Made by a program: the position numbers and the translations under genes
NCBI GenBank assembly: GCA_002364005.1
Contig: DEXG01000015.1
Coordinates: 90,100-112,637, forward strand
Source: Phycisphaerales bacterium UBA3190
Lineage (GTDB): Bacteria; Planctomycetota; Phycisphaerae; Phycisphaerales; UBA1924
Length of the DNA stretch: 22,538 bases
Direction of reading: 5' to 3'
The notes under the pieces: model-generated
Seen by the model: the letters and a program-made list of their open reading frames with translations, nothing else
What the model was told of the DNA's origin: nothing
Database searches by the model: none
Part shown: positions 7,382-14,128 of the stretch, in pieces
Layout of the letters: the number at the start of each line of letters is the position of its first letter
Numbering within the stretch: position 1 is the stretch's first letter

Positions 7382-7942
7382 ATGGGGCGCGATGATGTAC
7401 AGGTTCTGTTGATGCGGATGCATCGGGGCGACGAGCGTGCGGCAGAGATGCTGTGGGCTCGTTTCGCCGCGCGTTTGACGGCGTATGCGCGGGTGCTGCT
7501 GCCCAGTGGGCACCAGCATGCGGCGGAGGATGTGGTGCAGGGTGTGTTTGTGAAGGTGTTGGGGATGCGGCGGGGCCAGGTGCGTGGGGTGCGGGATGGG
7601 ACGGCGTTCCTGTTCCGGGTGACGCGGAATGAGGCGATCAATGCGGGGCGGGGTGAGTTGCGAGAGCAGGCGCGTCGGCGTGCCGGTGAGGAGCGTGCGG
7701 CGTCGGTGTTGGAATGCGATGAGGTGCGCCGGATGCTGGGGGCGATCGAGGGGCTGGTGTATGAGCAGCGTGAGGTGTTGCTGTTGCGGTATATTGGGGG
7801 GCTGACGATAGGGCAGGTGAGCGAGGCGCTCGGTGTGAAGCACGGGACGGTGGCGAGCAGGGGACGGCTGGGTATGGAACGGCTCCGTGAGGAGCTTGGG
7901 GTTGAGCTGGGCATTGATGCGAACGAGGTGTGTGATGGATGA
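7382..7942 (+). CDS. ECF-type RNA polymerase sigma factor
   Basis: A 186-residue sigma-70 family protein of the extracytoplasmic-function size class. Region 2 lies at about 5-85 (AAEDVVQGVFVKVL is the region 2.2-type core-binding helix). Region 4 is at about 118-175, with YEQREVLLLRYIGGLTIGQV and the helix-turn-helix SEALGVKHGTVASRGRLGME. Regions 1 and 3 are absent, as usual for ECF factors. The ATG follows the upstream stop codon with no gap and the last 8 nt overlap the next gene, so the three genes form one coupled operon. It should direct a small regulon, probably including its own operon; the promoter it recognises cannot be read here. Confidence 0.92.
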   Translation: MGRDDVQVLLMRMHRGDERAAEMLWARFAARLTAYARVLLPSGHQHAAEDVVQGVFVKVLGMRRGQVRGVRDGTAFLFRVTRNEAINAGRGELREQARRRAGEERAASVLECDEVRRMLGAIEGLVYEQREVLLLRYIGGLTIGQVSEALGVKHGTVASRGRLGMERLREELGVELGIDANEVCDG

Positions 7943-8261
7943 GTTGAAGGCGGTCGAGTTTGGCGATGCGGGCGGGTTGCCCGATGCGGTCCGGTCACGG
8001 GTGCGTCGTCGGCGTGCGGTGCGCCGGGTTCGTGGACTGGCGGGGAGCGCGGCGGTGCTGGCGCTGTGCGCTGTTGTTGGGGTGTTTGTGATTGGGCCCG
8101 GTGACCATGGGGCGGGCGTGCATGGGCGGAGCGACGGGGCGGTGATCAGTCTTGATGATCCGATGTTTGATGCGCTGGATCAGGGGCGTGGCATGGGGCG
8201 CGTTGATACGCGGTGGCGTGCGGGGGCGCGGTTGGATGGGGATTGGGTGTGGGAGATGTGA
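7935..8261 (+). CDS. Small single-span membrane protein, candidate anti-sigma factor
   Basis: A 108-residue protein: a short N-terminal cytoplasmic part with a basic cluster (SRVRRRRAVRRVRG, about 21-34), one transmembrane segment (about 35-54, AAVLALCAVVGVFVIG), then an acidic outer tail. Its ATG lies inside the last codons of the sigma gene (ATGGATGA overlap). Topology and position fit an anti-sigma factor that tethers the sigma factor to the membrane. The N-terminal part is too short for a classical anti-sigma domain, however, and there is no HxxxCxxC zinc motif. The assignment rests on gene order only. Confidence 0.75.
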   Translation: MDELKAVEFGDAGGLPDAVRSRVRRRRAVRRVRGLAGSAAVLALCAVVGVFVIGPGDHGAGVHGRSDGAVISLDDPMFDALDQGRGMGRVDTRWRAGARLDGDWVWEM

Positions 8262-8272
8262 GTGTGAAGAAA

Positions 8273-8335
8273 GCCCCCCTCCGTCTCGCGGCATCTGCAC
8301 CTCCCAGACGGGGTGGCAGCGGCACACGAATCAAG
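8273..8335 (+). repeat. Decayed REP-like element
   Basis: GCCCCCCTCCG, a variable stretch, GCACCTCC and a G-rich arm with GGCAC follow in the same order as the complete element at 8465-8522, but the arms no longer pair well. It starts 12 nt after the stop of the sigma operon. Confidence 0.5.
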
Positions 8336-8377
8336 AGTCCCAGACCCACAGGGTCACACGCTGAGATCCTTCCTTCT

Positions 8378-8441
8378 TTGTGCCTCCCCCGCTCCCGGCG
8401 GGGGAGGTGGGCTTGAGCGCAGCTCAAGGTCGGAGGGGGTC
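8378..8441 (-). repeat. REP-like element, left arm of an inverted doublet
   Basis: It contains CCTCCCCC (8383-8390) paired with GGGGGAGG (8400-8407), then a second hairpin CTTGAGC (8412-8418) with GCTCAAG (8422-8428), then GGTCGGAGGGGGTCT. In reverse complement it matches the element at 8465-8522. The two arms therefore form an inverted pair about 145 bp across. Confidence 0.65.
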
Positions 8442-8464
8442 TGCTGAGAGACGAGCGCGTTCCA

Positions 8465-8522
8465 AGCCCCCTCCGCCTCGGGGACTCGGCACCTCCCCCG
8501 TCAGGAACGGGGGAGGCACAAG
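8465..8522 (+). repeat. REP-like element, right arm of an inverted doublet
   Basis: GCCCCCTCCGCCTCGGGG leads into a 9-bp stem CCTCCCCCG (8492-8500) with CGGGGGAGG (8508-8516) around a 7-nt loop, followed by CACAAGAG. It is inverted relative to 8378-8441. A related partial copy begins the window. It lies 27 nt from the 3' end of the minus-strand NmrA-like gene, so it may also stop transcription. Confidence 0.65.
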
Positions 8523-8548
8523 AGGGAGGCGAATGGACTGTCTCCGAC

Positions 8549-9412
8549 TCACACGGTGGGTGCGGTGGTTTGGGAGTTCCAGACCTCGGTGGAACCCGCC
8601 TGGATCGCGTACGCGATGAAATCCTTGGGCGGACGACCCAGGGCGCGTTGGACGCCGTCTTGGGGGTGGATGCCTCGGCCGTCGAGGGTGTGGGACATGA
8701 CATACTCGAGCAGGTCGATGTGTTCGGCCGGGACGCCCGCCTCGGCGAGGCCGGACTTGAACTGGTCCATCGTGATCGGGACATAGGAGATTGGGCGATC
8801 GGTCTGGGCGGAGAGGATCTGGGCGACCTCGTGGAAGGTGATGGCGCGGGGGCCAGTGACTTCGTAGAGCTGGGCGTTGTGACCGGGCTGGGTGAGTGAT
8901 GCGAAGACCACCTCCGCGATGTCGTCGGCGTCGATGAGGGGCTCGGCGACATCACCCGCGGGGAGGGCGATGGTGCCTTCGTGGATCATGGGGAGGAAGT
9001 CGCCCTCGTCGAAGTTCTGGTTGAACCACGCGGCCCGCACGAGGGTGTACTCCAGACCCGATTCGCGGACGATGTCCTCGCAGGCCTCGGCGGCGGGCTC
9101 GCCCCGGCCCGAGAGCAGGACCAGGCGCTCGACCCCTTCGTCGATCGCCGCGTTCACGAAGGCGCGGATGTCGCCCTGGGCACGCGGGACGCTCAGGTCC
9201 GGGGTGTAGGCGATGTACGCGGCCCGCACGCCCTTGAGGTTGGGTGCGTAGGTTGTGTGGTCGGTCCACTCGAAGGGAACGGGGGCCGAGCGGGAGGCGC
9301 GCCGGACGGGGTGGTTGTCGGCCTCGAGGAGGTTTGCGACACGGCGCCCGGTCTTGCCGGTGGATGCGGTGACGAGGATGGGGCGGGGGTCGGTTAGTGT
9401 GCTGGTGGTCAT
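8549..9412 (-). CDS. NmrA-like NAD(P)-binding Rossmann-fold protein
   Basis: A 287-residue atypical short-chain dehydrogenase. The N-terminal dinucleotide loop reads ILVTASTGKTGRRV (12-25); the usual GxxGxxG is replaced by ASTGKTG, as in NmrA/azoreductase-like proteins. NmrA-like features follow, including VERLVLLSGRGEP, LEYTLVRAAWFNQNF and a late IDADDIAEVVFASL segment. There is no clear YxxxK catalytic pair, so it may be a redox sensor or an NAD(P)H-dependent reductase of unknown substrate. It resembles the bacterial relatives of the 'ergot alkaloid biosynthesis protein' subfamily (from memory). The start is ATG 9412 with AAAGGA 7 nt upstream; the 18-residue longer frame is rejected. It is divergent from an AraC-family gene that probably controls it. 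Confidence 0.87.
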   Translation of the reverse strand: MTTSTLTDPRPILVTASTGKTGRRVANLLEADNHPVRRASRSAPVPFEWTDHTTYAPNLKGVRAAYIAYTPDLSVPRAQGDIRAFVNAAIDEGVERLVLLSGRGEPAAEACEDIVRESGLEYTLVRAAWFNQNFDEGDFLPMIHEGTIALPAGDVAEPLIDADDIAEVVFASLTQPGHNAQLYEVTGPRAITFHEVAQILSAQTDRPISYVPITMDQFKSGLAEAGVPAEHIDLLEYVMSHTLDGRGIHPQDGVQRALGRPPKDFIAYAIQAGSTEVWNSQTTAPTV

Positions 9413-9502
9413 GATCGGGTCCTTTGGTCTGTCAGCGGCATTGCTGATACATACATGATGGCGCACGATTCTGGATACTCAATGACTGAATGTCGCGTTG
9501 AT

Positions 9503-9531
9503 TTGACTGATCGTCCATCTTCACAGATGAT
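9503..9531 (+). promoter_or_regulatory. Candidate sigma-70 promoter of the AraC-family gene
   Basis: TTGACT (9503-9508) and GATGAT (9526-9531) are separated by 17 nt and match the consensus at 5/6 and 4/6 positions. The expected transcription start near 9538 precedes the chosen ATG at 9557. It overlaps the inverted repeat described next. Confidence 0.35.
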
Positions 9532-9543
9532 GAGCGATCTGTG
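9522..9543. promoter_or_regulatory. Perfect inverted repeat, candidate operator
   Basis: CACAGAT (9522-9528) and ATCTGTG (9537-9543) are exact inverses around an 8-nt spacer. They lie in the intergenic region between the divergent NmrA-like and AraC-family genes and overlap the candidate -10 element. AraC-family proteins more often use direct repeats, so another regulator is possible. Confidence 0.45.
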
Positions 9544-9556
9544 CTATGATGCTGTC

Positions 9557-10528
9557 ATGAGCACAATGAGCATGGACGAGCGGATGGAGCGGGCGTGGGC
9601 ATCGGGTGACCCGTACGGGGAGGCGCTGCACTTTCTGCGTTTGGAGGGCGTGGTGTATGCGCACTCGACGCTGACGGCACCGTGGGGGGTGGCGCTGCCT
9701 GCGATGGATGACTGTGTAATGTTCCACATCGTGACGGCGGGCTCGTGCTGGGTGCGGGTGAAGGGGGAGGCGTTGCTTGAGCTTCGGCCGGGCGCGTTCT
9801 CGCTGGTGCCTCATGGGCTGGGTCACGATCTGATGAGCAGCAAGCGGGTCAAGACCGAGCCGTTCTTTGATCTGCCGGTGGAGCAGGTGAGCGAGCGGTA
9901 TGAGCGATTGGTGTATGGGGGTGGTGGTGAGGAGACGCAGTTGATCTGTGGCGCGGTGCGATTCGATCACCCGGCTGCCGCGGATTTGGTGCGGCAGTTG
10001 CCTCGGGTGATTCATGTCGATGGGTGGGATGCGCCGGAGTCGGAGTGGGTGCAGCACACGCTGCGTTTGATGGCGATGGAGTCGAGGGAACGGCGTCCGG
10101 GCGGGGAGACGGTGGTTACGCGGCTTGCGGATATCCTGGTGATTCAGGGGATCCGTTCGTGGCTTGCGCGGGGCGAGGGGATGGAGCAGGGCTGGCTGGC
10201 GGCGTTGCGGGACGAACGGATCGGGCGTGCGGTGGTGGCGATGCAGCGCGAGCCGGGCGCGGCGTGGACGGTGGAGTCGCTGGCGCGGGCGGTGTCGATG
10301 TCACGCAGTGCGTTCGCGGCCCGGTTCCACGAGTTGGTCGGGGAGTCGCCGCTTGAGTATCTGACTCGGTGGCGGATGCAGAGCGCGGCCAGGGCACTGC
10401 GGGCCACGGATGACGCGGTGATCGATATTGCGGAACGGTACGGGTATGGGTCCGAAGCGGCGTTCAGCCGCGCATTTAAGCGGGTGATGGGTGCCCCTCC
10501 TGGGCGGCACCGGCGGGACGGGGGATGA
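9557..10528 (+). CDS. AraC-family transcriptional regulator
   Basis: A 323-residue regulator. The N-terminal half (about 15-190) resembles the cupin-like AraC sensor domain (Cupin_6 type), with PYGEALHFLRLEG and the RPGAFSLVPHGLGHDL segment. The C-terminal 100 residues carry two helix-turn-helix motifs: TVESLARAVSMSRSAFAARF and AVIDIAERYGYGSEAAFSRA, followed by the family's FKRVMGAPPGRHRR ending. Divergence from the NmrA-like reductase gene is a common arrangement in which the regulator controls its neighbour. ATG 9557 is preferred because the longer frame (from 9455) runs through the likely promoter and operator; no good Shine-Dalgarno site marks either, so the start is uncertain by a few codons. 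Confidence 0.9.
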   Translation: MSTMSMDERMERAWASGDPYGEALHFLRLEGVVYAHSTLTAPWGVALPAMDDCVMFHIVTAGSCWVRVKGEALLELRPGAFSLVPHGLGHDLMSSKRVKTEPFFDLPVEQVSERYERLVYGGGGEETQLICGAVRFDHPAAADLVRQLPRVIHVDGWDAPESEWVQHTLRLMAMESRERRPGGETVVTRLADILVIQGIRSWLARGEGMEQGWLAALRDERIGRAVVAMQREPGAAWTVESLARAVSMSRSAFAARFHELVGESPLEYLTRWRMQSAARALRATDDAVIDIAERYGYGSEAAFSRAFKRVMGAPPGRHRRDGG

Positions 10529-10543
10529 AACCCCGCTGGGGTT
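10529..10543 (+). terminator. Possible weak terminator hairpin after the AraC-family gene
   Basis: AACCCC (10529-10534) pairs with GGGGTT (10538-10543) across GCT, directly after the stop codon. No T-run follows, so it could only be a weak or factor-assisted terminator. Confidence 0.25.
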
Positions 10544-10655
10544 GGGGGCGTATGCGTAAAAAAGGGGTTGATGGAGCGCGGCTGCGCTCGGCCCCCACTG
10601 TTTCTGGTTGAAGCGTGTGGTGTTTGGCGCAGGGTGTGATGGGGAGGGGTTCGTG

Positions 10656-12425
10656 ATGATGCGTGTTCGATTGTTGCCGCTGATGGTCTTGATGGTGATG
10701 TGTGTGGCTGGGCTGGCTCAGGGGCAGGTGTCGCCGTTTACCGCGGTGCGGTTCGAGGACAATGCCCGGATGGTTGTGCGTTACGAGGGGGCGTGGGTTG
10801 AGCTGGTGTCGATCGGTGGTGTCAGCACGCGCGAGTTGGTGCGGGGTTCGATGCTGGAGTTCGGTTCGCTCTGGCAGAAGCGCATCGGGGAGGATCTTCT
10901 GGATGTGTTTGAGGCGATGGGTGTAGCGTTGGAGCGGCACGACGCGATCGATCTGGAGTTTCGGCGCGGGGACGGGGTTGTGTCTGTATCTGATGCGCCG
11001 ATGACGCGGGCGAATCGGCAGTTGGTGCTCGATCACAATGTCAGGATGGCGCCGATCTCGCCGCGGGTTGCGCTTGAGCAACTCCTGGAGATCGTCGAGT
11101 CGCGGCACGCGTACGCGACGCTGCGTGGGGCGGATCTGCGTGGGTTGATCGAGGCGGAGGTGGAAGCGCTCGGCGACAGGGCCCCCATCGCTGAGGTTCG
11201 GCGTGCAGCGCAGCGGGTGGTGAGTCTGCTCGGCGATGGGCACGCGGGGGTTCGGGCATGGCGAGACGGGTTGGCTCCGGGGTACCTGCCAGTGGTGTTC
11301 GAGCGGGCGCAGGGCGGGATCGTGGCGCTGCACGCGGAGCGTTCGGGGTTGGTGGACGAGTCGCACCCGTACATCGAATCGATCGATGGGATTCCACTCG
11401 AACAATGGATTGGTGGTGTGCGTGCGTATGTGCCCGCGGGTTCTGAACAGTATGTTGAAGCCGGGTCGATGCGTGAGCTTCGCGCGTTGAACATTGCGCG
11501 GATGATGCTCGGGCAAGAGGCGAGCGATGTGGCGATGCTCACGCTGCGGGATGCGGACGGGGCGTCGCGGGTCGAGGTTGAGGTGCGGCTGGATGATCAA
11601 CGGGCACGATCGACGGCGCGGGTTGGGCGAGCGACGGGGCGCGTTGATGGGGATATTGGGTATCTGCGGCTGGCGCGGATGAGCCCGGCAGACCGGGGCT
11701 CGATGCACGCGTGGATCGCGTCGATGCGGGAGGAGCTTGCGTTGGCGACAGAGGGGGCCACGGGGCTGGTGATTGATGTGCGGGGGAACGGGGGCGGTCT
11801 GCGGCATCCGATTTTGGCGCTGCTGCCTTGTTTGTTGGGGGCGGAGGATGAGCCGGTGGTGGTGAACGCGGCGCGGTATCGGCTGGAGGGCGGCGATGAT
11901 CCGCATGCGCCCGGTGGGTATCTGGAGGATCGGTTCCTCTTCCCGCGTGCGTGGCCGGGGTGGGGCGAGCGAGAGCGGGCGGCGATTGATCGGTTCAGGG
12001 AGCGATTCGAGCCGGCGTGGGCTGTGCCCGAGGGGGACTTCAGCGATTGGCACTACATGGTCGTGTCGGCCGGCGGGGAGGATGTGGTTCGGTTTGATGG
12101 GCCGGTGGTGGTGCTGATGGATGCGGGCTGTTTCAGCGCGACGGATATCTTCCTGGCGGCGATGGGCGAGCTGCCCCATGTCACGCTGATGGGGACCGCG
12201 TCGGGCGGGGGGAGCGCGCGGAGCAGGACCTATGAGATCGGTGAGCTTGAGGTGAAGCTGGCAACGATGGCGTCGTACCAGCCCAACGGGCGGCTGTTTG
12301 ATGGGGTTGGTGTGTCGCCGGATGTGGTTGTGAACGCGGCGGTGGATGACCTTGTTGGTCGGGGTGATCGGCAGCTTGAGCGGGCGATCGCGTTTCTTCG
12401 GGGACGCGGTCAGGATTCGCCCTGA
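10656..12425 (+). CDS. Exported S41-family serine peptidase (tail-specific protease/tricorn-like)
   Basis: A 589-residue protein with a signal peptide (about 1-23, ending in AQGQ). GDGHAGV places a candidate catalytic His at 196. VIDVRGNGGG (about 372-381) is the S41 core strand. The predicted nucleophile is Ser494 in AGCFSATD, and the C-terminal DGVGVSPDVVV is typical of the family. The Lys used by CtpA-type enzymes, normally in a 'GxxTxGKG' loop about 25 residues after the Ser, is absent: the loop here is GTASGGGSARSR. A Ser-His arrangement as in tricorn/IRBP-like members is therefore more likely than the Ser-Lys dyad. The start is ATG 10656 with GGGGAGG 8 nt before it; the 16-residue extension upstream is rejected. 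It is probably a periplasmic or surface peptidase; the substrate is unknown. It converges on mscS. Confidence 0.88.
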   Translation: MMRVRLLPLMVLMVMCVAGLAQGQVSPFTAVRFEDNARMVVRYEGAWVELVSIGGVSTRELVRGSMLEFGSLWQKRIGEDLLDVFEAMGVALERHDAIDLEFRRGDGVVSVSDAPMTRANRQLVLDHNVRMAPISPRVALEQLLEIVESRHAYATLRGADLRGLIEAEVEALGDRAPIAEVRRAAQRVVSLLGDGHAGVRAWRDGLAPGYLPVVFERAQGGIVALHAERSGLVDESHPYIESIDGIPLEQWIGGVRAYVPAGSEQYVEAGSMRELRALNIARMMLGQEASDVAMLTLRDADGASRVEVEVRLDDQRARSTARVGRATGRVDGDIGYLRLARMSPADRGSMHAWIASMREELALATEGATGLVIDVRGNGGGLRHPILALLPCLLGAEDEPVVVNAARYRLEGGDDPHAPGGYLEDRFLFPRAWPGWGERERAAIDRFRERFEPAWAVPEGDFSDWHYMVVSAGGEDVVRFDGPVVVLMDAGCFSATDIFLAAMGELPHVTLMGTASGGGSARSRTYEIGELEVKLATMASYQPNGRLFDGVGVSPDVVVNAAVDDLVGRGDRQLERAIAFLRGRGQDSP

Positions 12426-12469
12426 GGCGGAACGACTACAAGGGCCGGCCCAGTGTGAAACAAGACTCC

Positions 12470-13537
12470 CTACTTCTCCCCGTCCGTGTCGTCGGGTGTG
12501 TCCTTTGTCACATGCACTCGCGCCGGCGTGTCGTTGAAGATGTGCACATCGCGCTGCGGGAACGGGATGGTGATGTCGTGCTCGCGGAAGAGGGCGTCGA
12601 TCTTGAAACGGAGGTCGGACTCGATCTGGCGGCGATCGAAGGACGAGCGGGGGGAGATCCAGAAGTGGACTTCGAAGTCGAGGGAGGAGTCGCCGAAGCC
12701 CATGAAGAGGACGCGGTTGTCGGGGGATTCGAGGACGCGGACATGGTCGGTGAGGAGTTTTTCGAGGGTTGATTTGACGAGTTGGACATCGGACCCGTAG
12801 GCGACACCGACGGGGATCATGGAGCGGATGCGTGGGTCCGGCAGTGCCCAGTTGGCGACGGCGTTCTCGAGGAGGTGCGAGTTGGGGACGATGGTGGTGA
12901 CGCCGTCGTATCGCTGGATGTGTGTGGCGCGGGCACCGATTTTGAGGACCTTGCCGGTCTCGCCGTTGACGGTGACGATCTGGTTGACCTGTATGGGTCG
13001 CTCGAGCATCAGGATGAGGCCCGAGATGAAGTTGTTCATGATGTTCTGGGAACCGAAGCCGATGCCCAGCGCGAGCGCCCCGCCGAAGATTGTGAAGATG
13101 GTGAGCGGGACCTGTGCGATCTGCAGGGCGATGACGGCTGTGATGATGAGCAGGAAGTAGTAGAGGATGGTTTGGATCGCGCTGGCGGGTCCTTCGTGGA
13201 CCTTCATGCGGGGGAGTACTTTTTTGCCGACCCGGCGGGCGATGAGCTTGGAGAGGATGACGCCGAAGACGAAGGCGAAGAGTGCGACGACGAGCTGATT
13301 GACGAAGACCTCGGTTTCGCCGATGGTAAAGAGTCTCAGATCCCAGAAATGATCGACATAGGCCCAGATGTTCTCGAAGAAGTTGGCATTAGAGTCCCAG
13401 CTTGGCCAGCCCGAGAGATCGAGCACGAACTCGGGGTCTGATGCCCCGCCTGGTGCGGCGTTGTTGGCCTGCTCAGCGGCATTCTGGGCGGTTGTTTCGG
13501 GGGTAGAGAGCGAATCTGGGGTATCTTGAAGGATCAT
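12470..13537 (-). CDS. Small-conductance mechanosensitive channel (MscS family)
   Basis: A 355-residue inner-membrane channel that opens when membrane tension rises, releasing solutes after hypo-osmotic shock. Transmembrane segments lie at about 78-100, 119-142 and 145-178. The third is the Gly/Ala-rich pore helix (GGALALGIGFGSQNIMNNF), followed by the conserved LERPIQVNQIV entry to the beta domain (to about 240) and a cytoplasmic alpha/beta domain to about 335. An extra N-terminal acidic, Ala/Asn-rich region of about 50 residues precedes the membrane part. ATG 13537 has no obvious Shine-Dalgarno site, yet no other early Met exists. The gene is convergent with the S41 peptidase and divergent from rplU. 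Confidence 0.93.
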   Translation of the reverse strand: MILQDTPDSLSTPETTAQNAAEQANNAAPGGASDPEFVLDLSGWPSWDSNANFFENIWAYVDHFWDLRLFTIGETEVFVNQLVVALFAFVFGVILSKLIARRVGKKVLPRMKVHEGPASAIQTILYYFLLIITAVIALQIAQVPLTIFTIFGGALALGIGFGSQNIMNNFISGLILMLERPIQVNQIVTVNGETGKVLKIGARATHIQRYDGVTTIVPNSHLLENAVANWALPDPRIRSMIPVGVAYGSDVQLVKSTLEKLLTDHVRVLESPDNRVLFMGFGDSSLDFEVHFWISPRSSFDRRQIESDLRFKIDALFREHDITIPFPQRDVHIFNDTPARVHVTKDTPDDTDGEK

Positions 13538-13631
13538 GGGTTGATGATATCGTGGATTTGTGGTCGTAGACGCGGAGAATCGCGGGGAATGATGGATCGA
13601 CTTGGTGGGAGAGGCGGGATATCATCTCGAC

Positions 13632-13708
13632 CCCGAAGTGCGTCGGGTGAAAGCGTGAGCGACGAATGCTCACGCCCCGGAACGCATGCGGCAGCTGATC
13701 GGAGCATG
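13632..13708 (+). promoter_or_regulatory. Structured leader of rplU with three hairpins
   Basis: Three consecutive inverted repeats precede rplU: CCCGA/TCGGG (13632-13636, 13643-13647), the 8-bp GCGTGAGC/GCTCACGC (13653-13660, 13668-13675), and CATGC/GCATG (13685-13689, 13704-13708). The last pairs over the Shine-Dalgarno sequence GGAG (13701-13704). The arrangement would allow translational feedback by a ribosomal protein, as known for other r-protein leaders. That it does so here is inference. Confidence 0.4.
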
Positions 13709-13712
13709 AGCC

Positions 13713-14048
13713 ATGGCAGACACTTACGCGATTATCGAGGAATCCGGCGGGCAGCGCAAAGTCGCGGCCGACGAGACGATTCTCATTGACCTGTACAACG
13801 GTGGCGAGGCCAAAGCCGGCGACACCATCACGGTCGACAAGGTGCTCGTGGTCGGCAGCGCCGGCGGCGATGCCAAGATCGGTGCCCCTTATGTTGACGG
13901 CGCGAGCGTGACGCTTGAGATTACTGAGCCGGTCGTCAAGGGCGACAAGCTGTACATCTACAAGTTCCGCCCCAAGAGCACCTACCAGCGCAAGACCGGT
14001 CACCGTCAGCGTTACACCGCGGTGAAGGTCAGCGGCATCAACGGCTGA
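13713..14048 (+). CDS. rplU: 50S ribosomal protein L21
   Basis: A 111-residue protein of the large ribosomal subunit that contacts 23S rRNA. It opens with YAIIEESGGQRKV (the L21 'YAIIExGGKQ' pattern). The C-terminal basic stretch KSTYQRKTGHRQRYT carries the family signature that binds rRNA. GGAG lies 8 nt before ATG 13713. In most bacteria rplU is directly followed by rpmA (L27), often with obg. Here a strong terminator follows 29 nt after the stop and the next gene is on the other strand, so rpmA must be elsewhere. Confidence 0.96.
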   Translation: MADTYAIIEESGGQRKVAADETILIDLYNGGEAKAGDTITVDKVLVVGSAGGDAKIGAPYVDGASVTLEITEPVVKGDKLYIYKFRPKSTYQRKTGHRQRYTAVKVSGING

Positions 14049-14077
14049 GTGCCCCACTGCTGCGAGATTGAATGAAG

Positions 14078-14106
14078 AAAGCCCCGCGAGATTCGCGGGG
14101 CTTTTT
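14078..14106 (+). terminator. Strong Rho-independent terminator, probably bidirectional
   Basis: A 9-bp stem GCCCCGCGA (14081-14089) with TCGCGGGGC (14093-14101) around GAT is followed by TTTTT. It is preceded by GAAGAAA, which gives a shorter U-rich tail on the minus strand. It ends rplU and probably also the convergent LVIVD-protein gene. Confidence 0.92.
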
Positions 14107-14128
14107 CGTTTGCGGTAGCGTCATCCGC

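Noticed and set aside
8146..8955. A 269-codon minus-strand frame across the REP-like repeats
   Set aside because: Ser/Pro/Arg-rich low-complexity translation that overlaps the NmrA-like gene in another frame and the repeats.
10476..12179. A 567-codon frame on the minus strand opposite the S41 peptidase gene
   Set aside because: It is rich in Arg, His and Pro, has no domain motif, and lies exactly antisense to a well-supported gene. Such frames are common in G+C-rich coding DNA.
12442..12451. GGGCCGGCCC palindrome between the convergent S41 and mscS genes
   Set aside because: Only 10 bp with no loop and no T-run; not enough to call a terminator.
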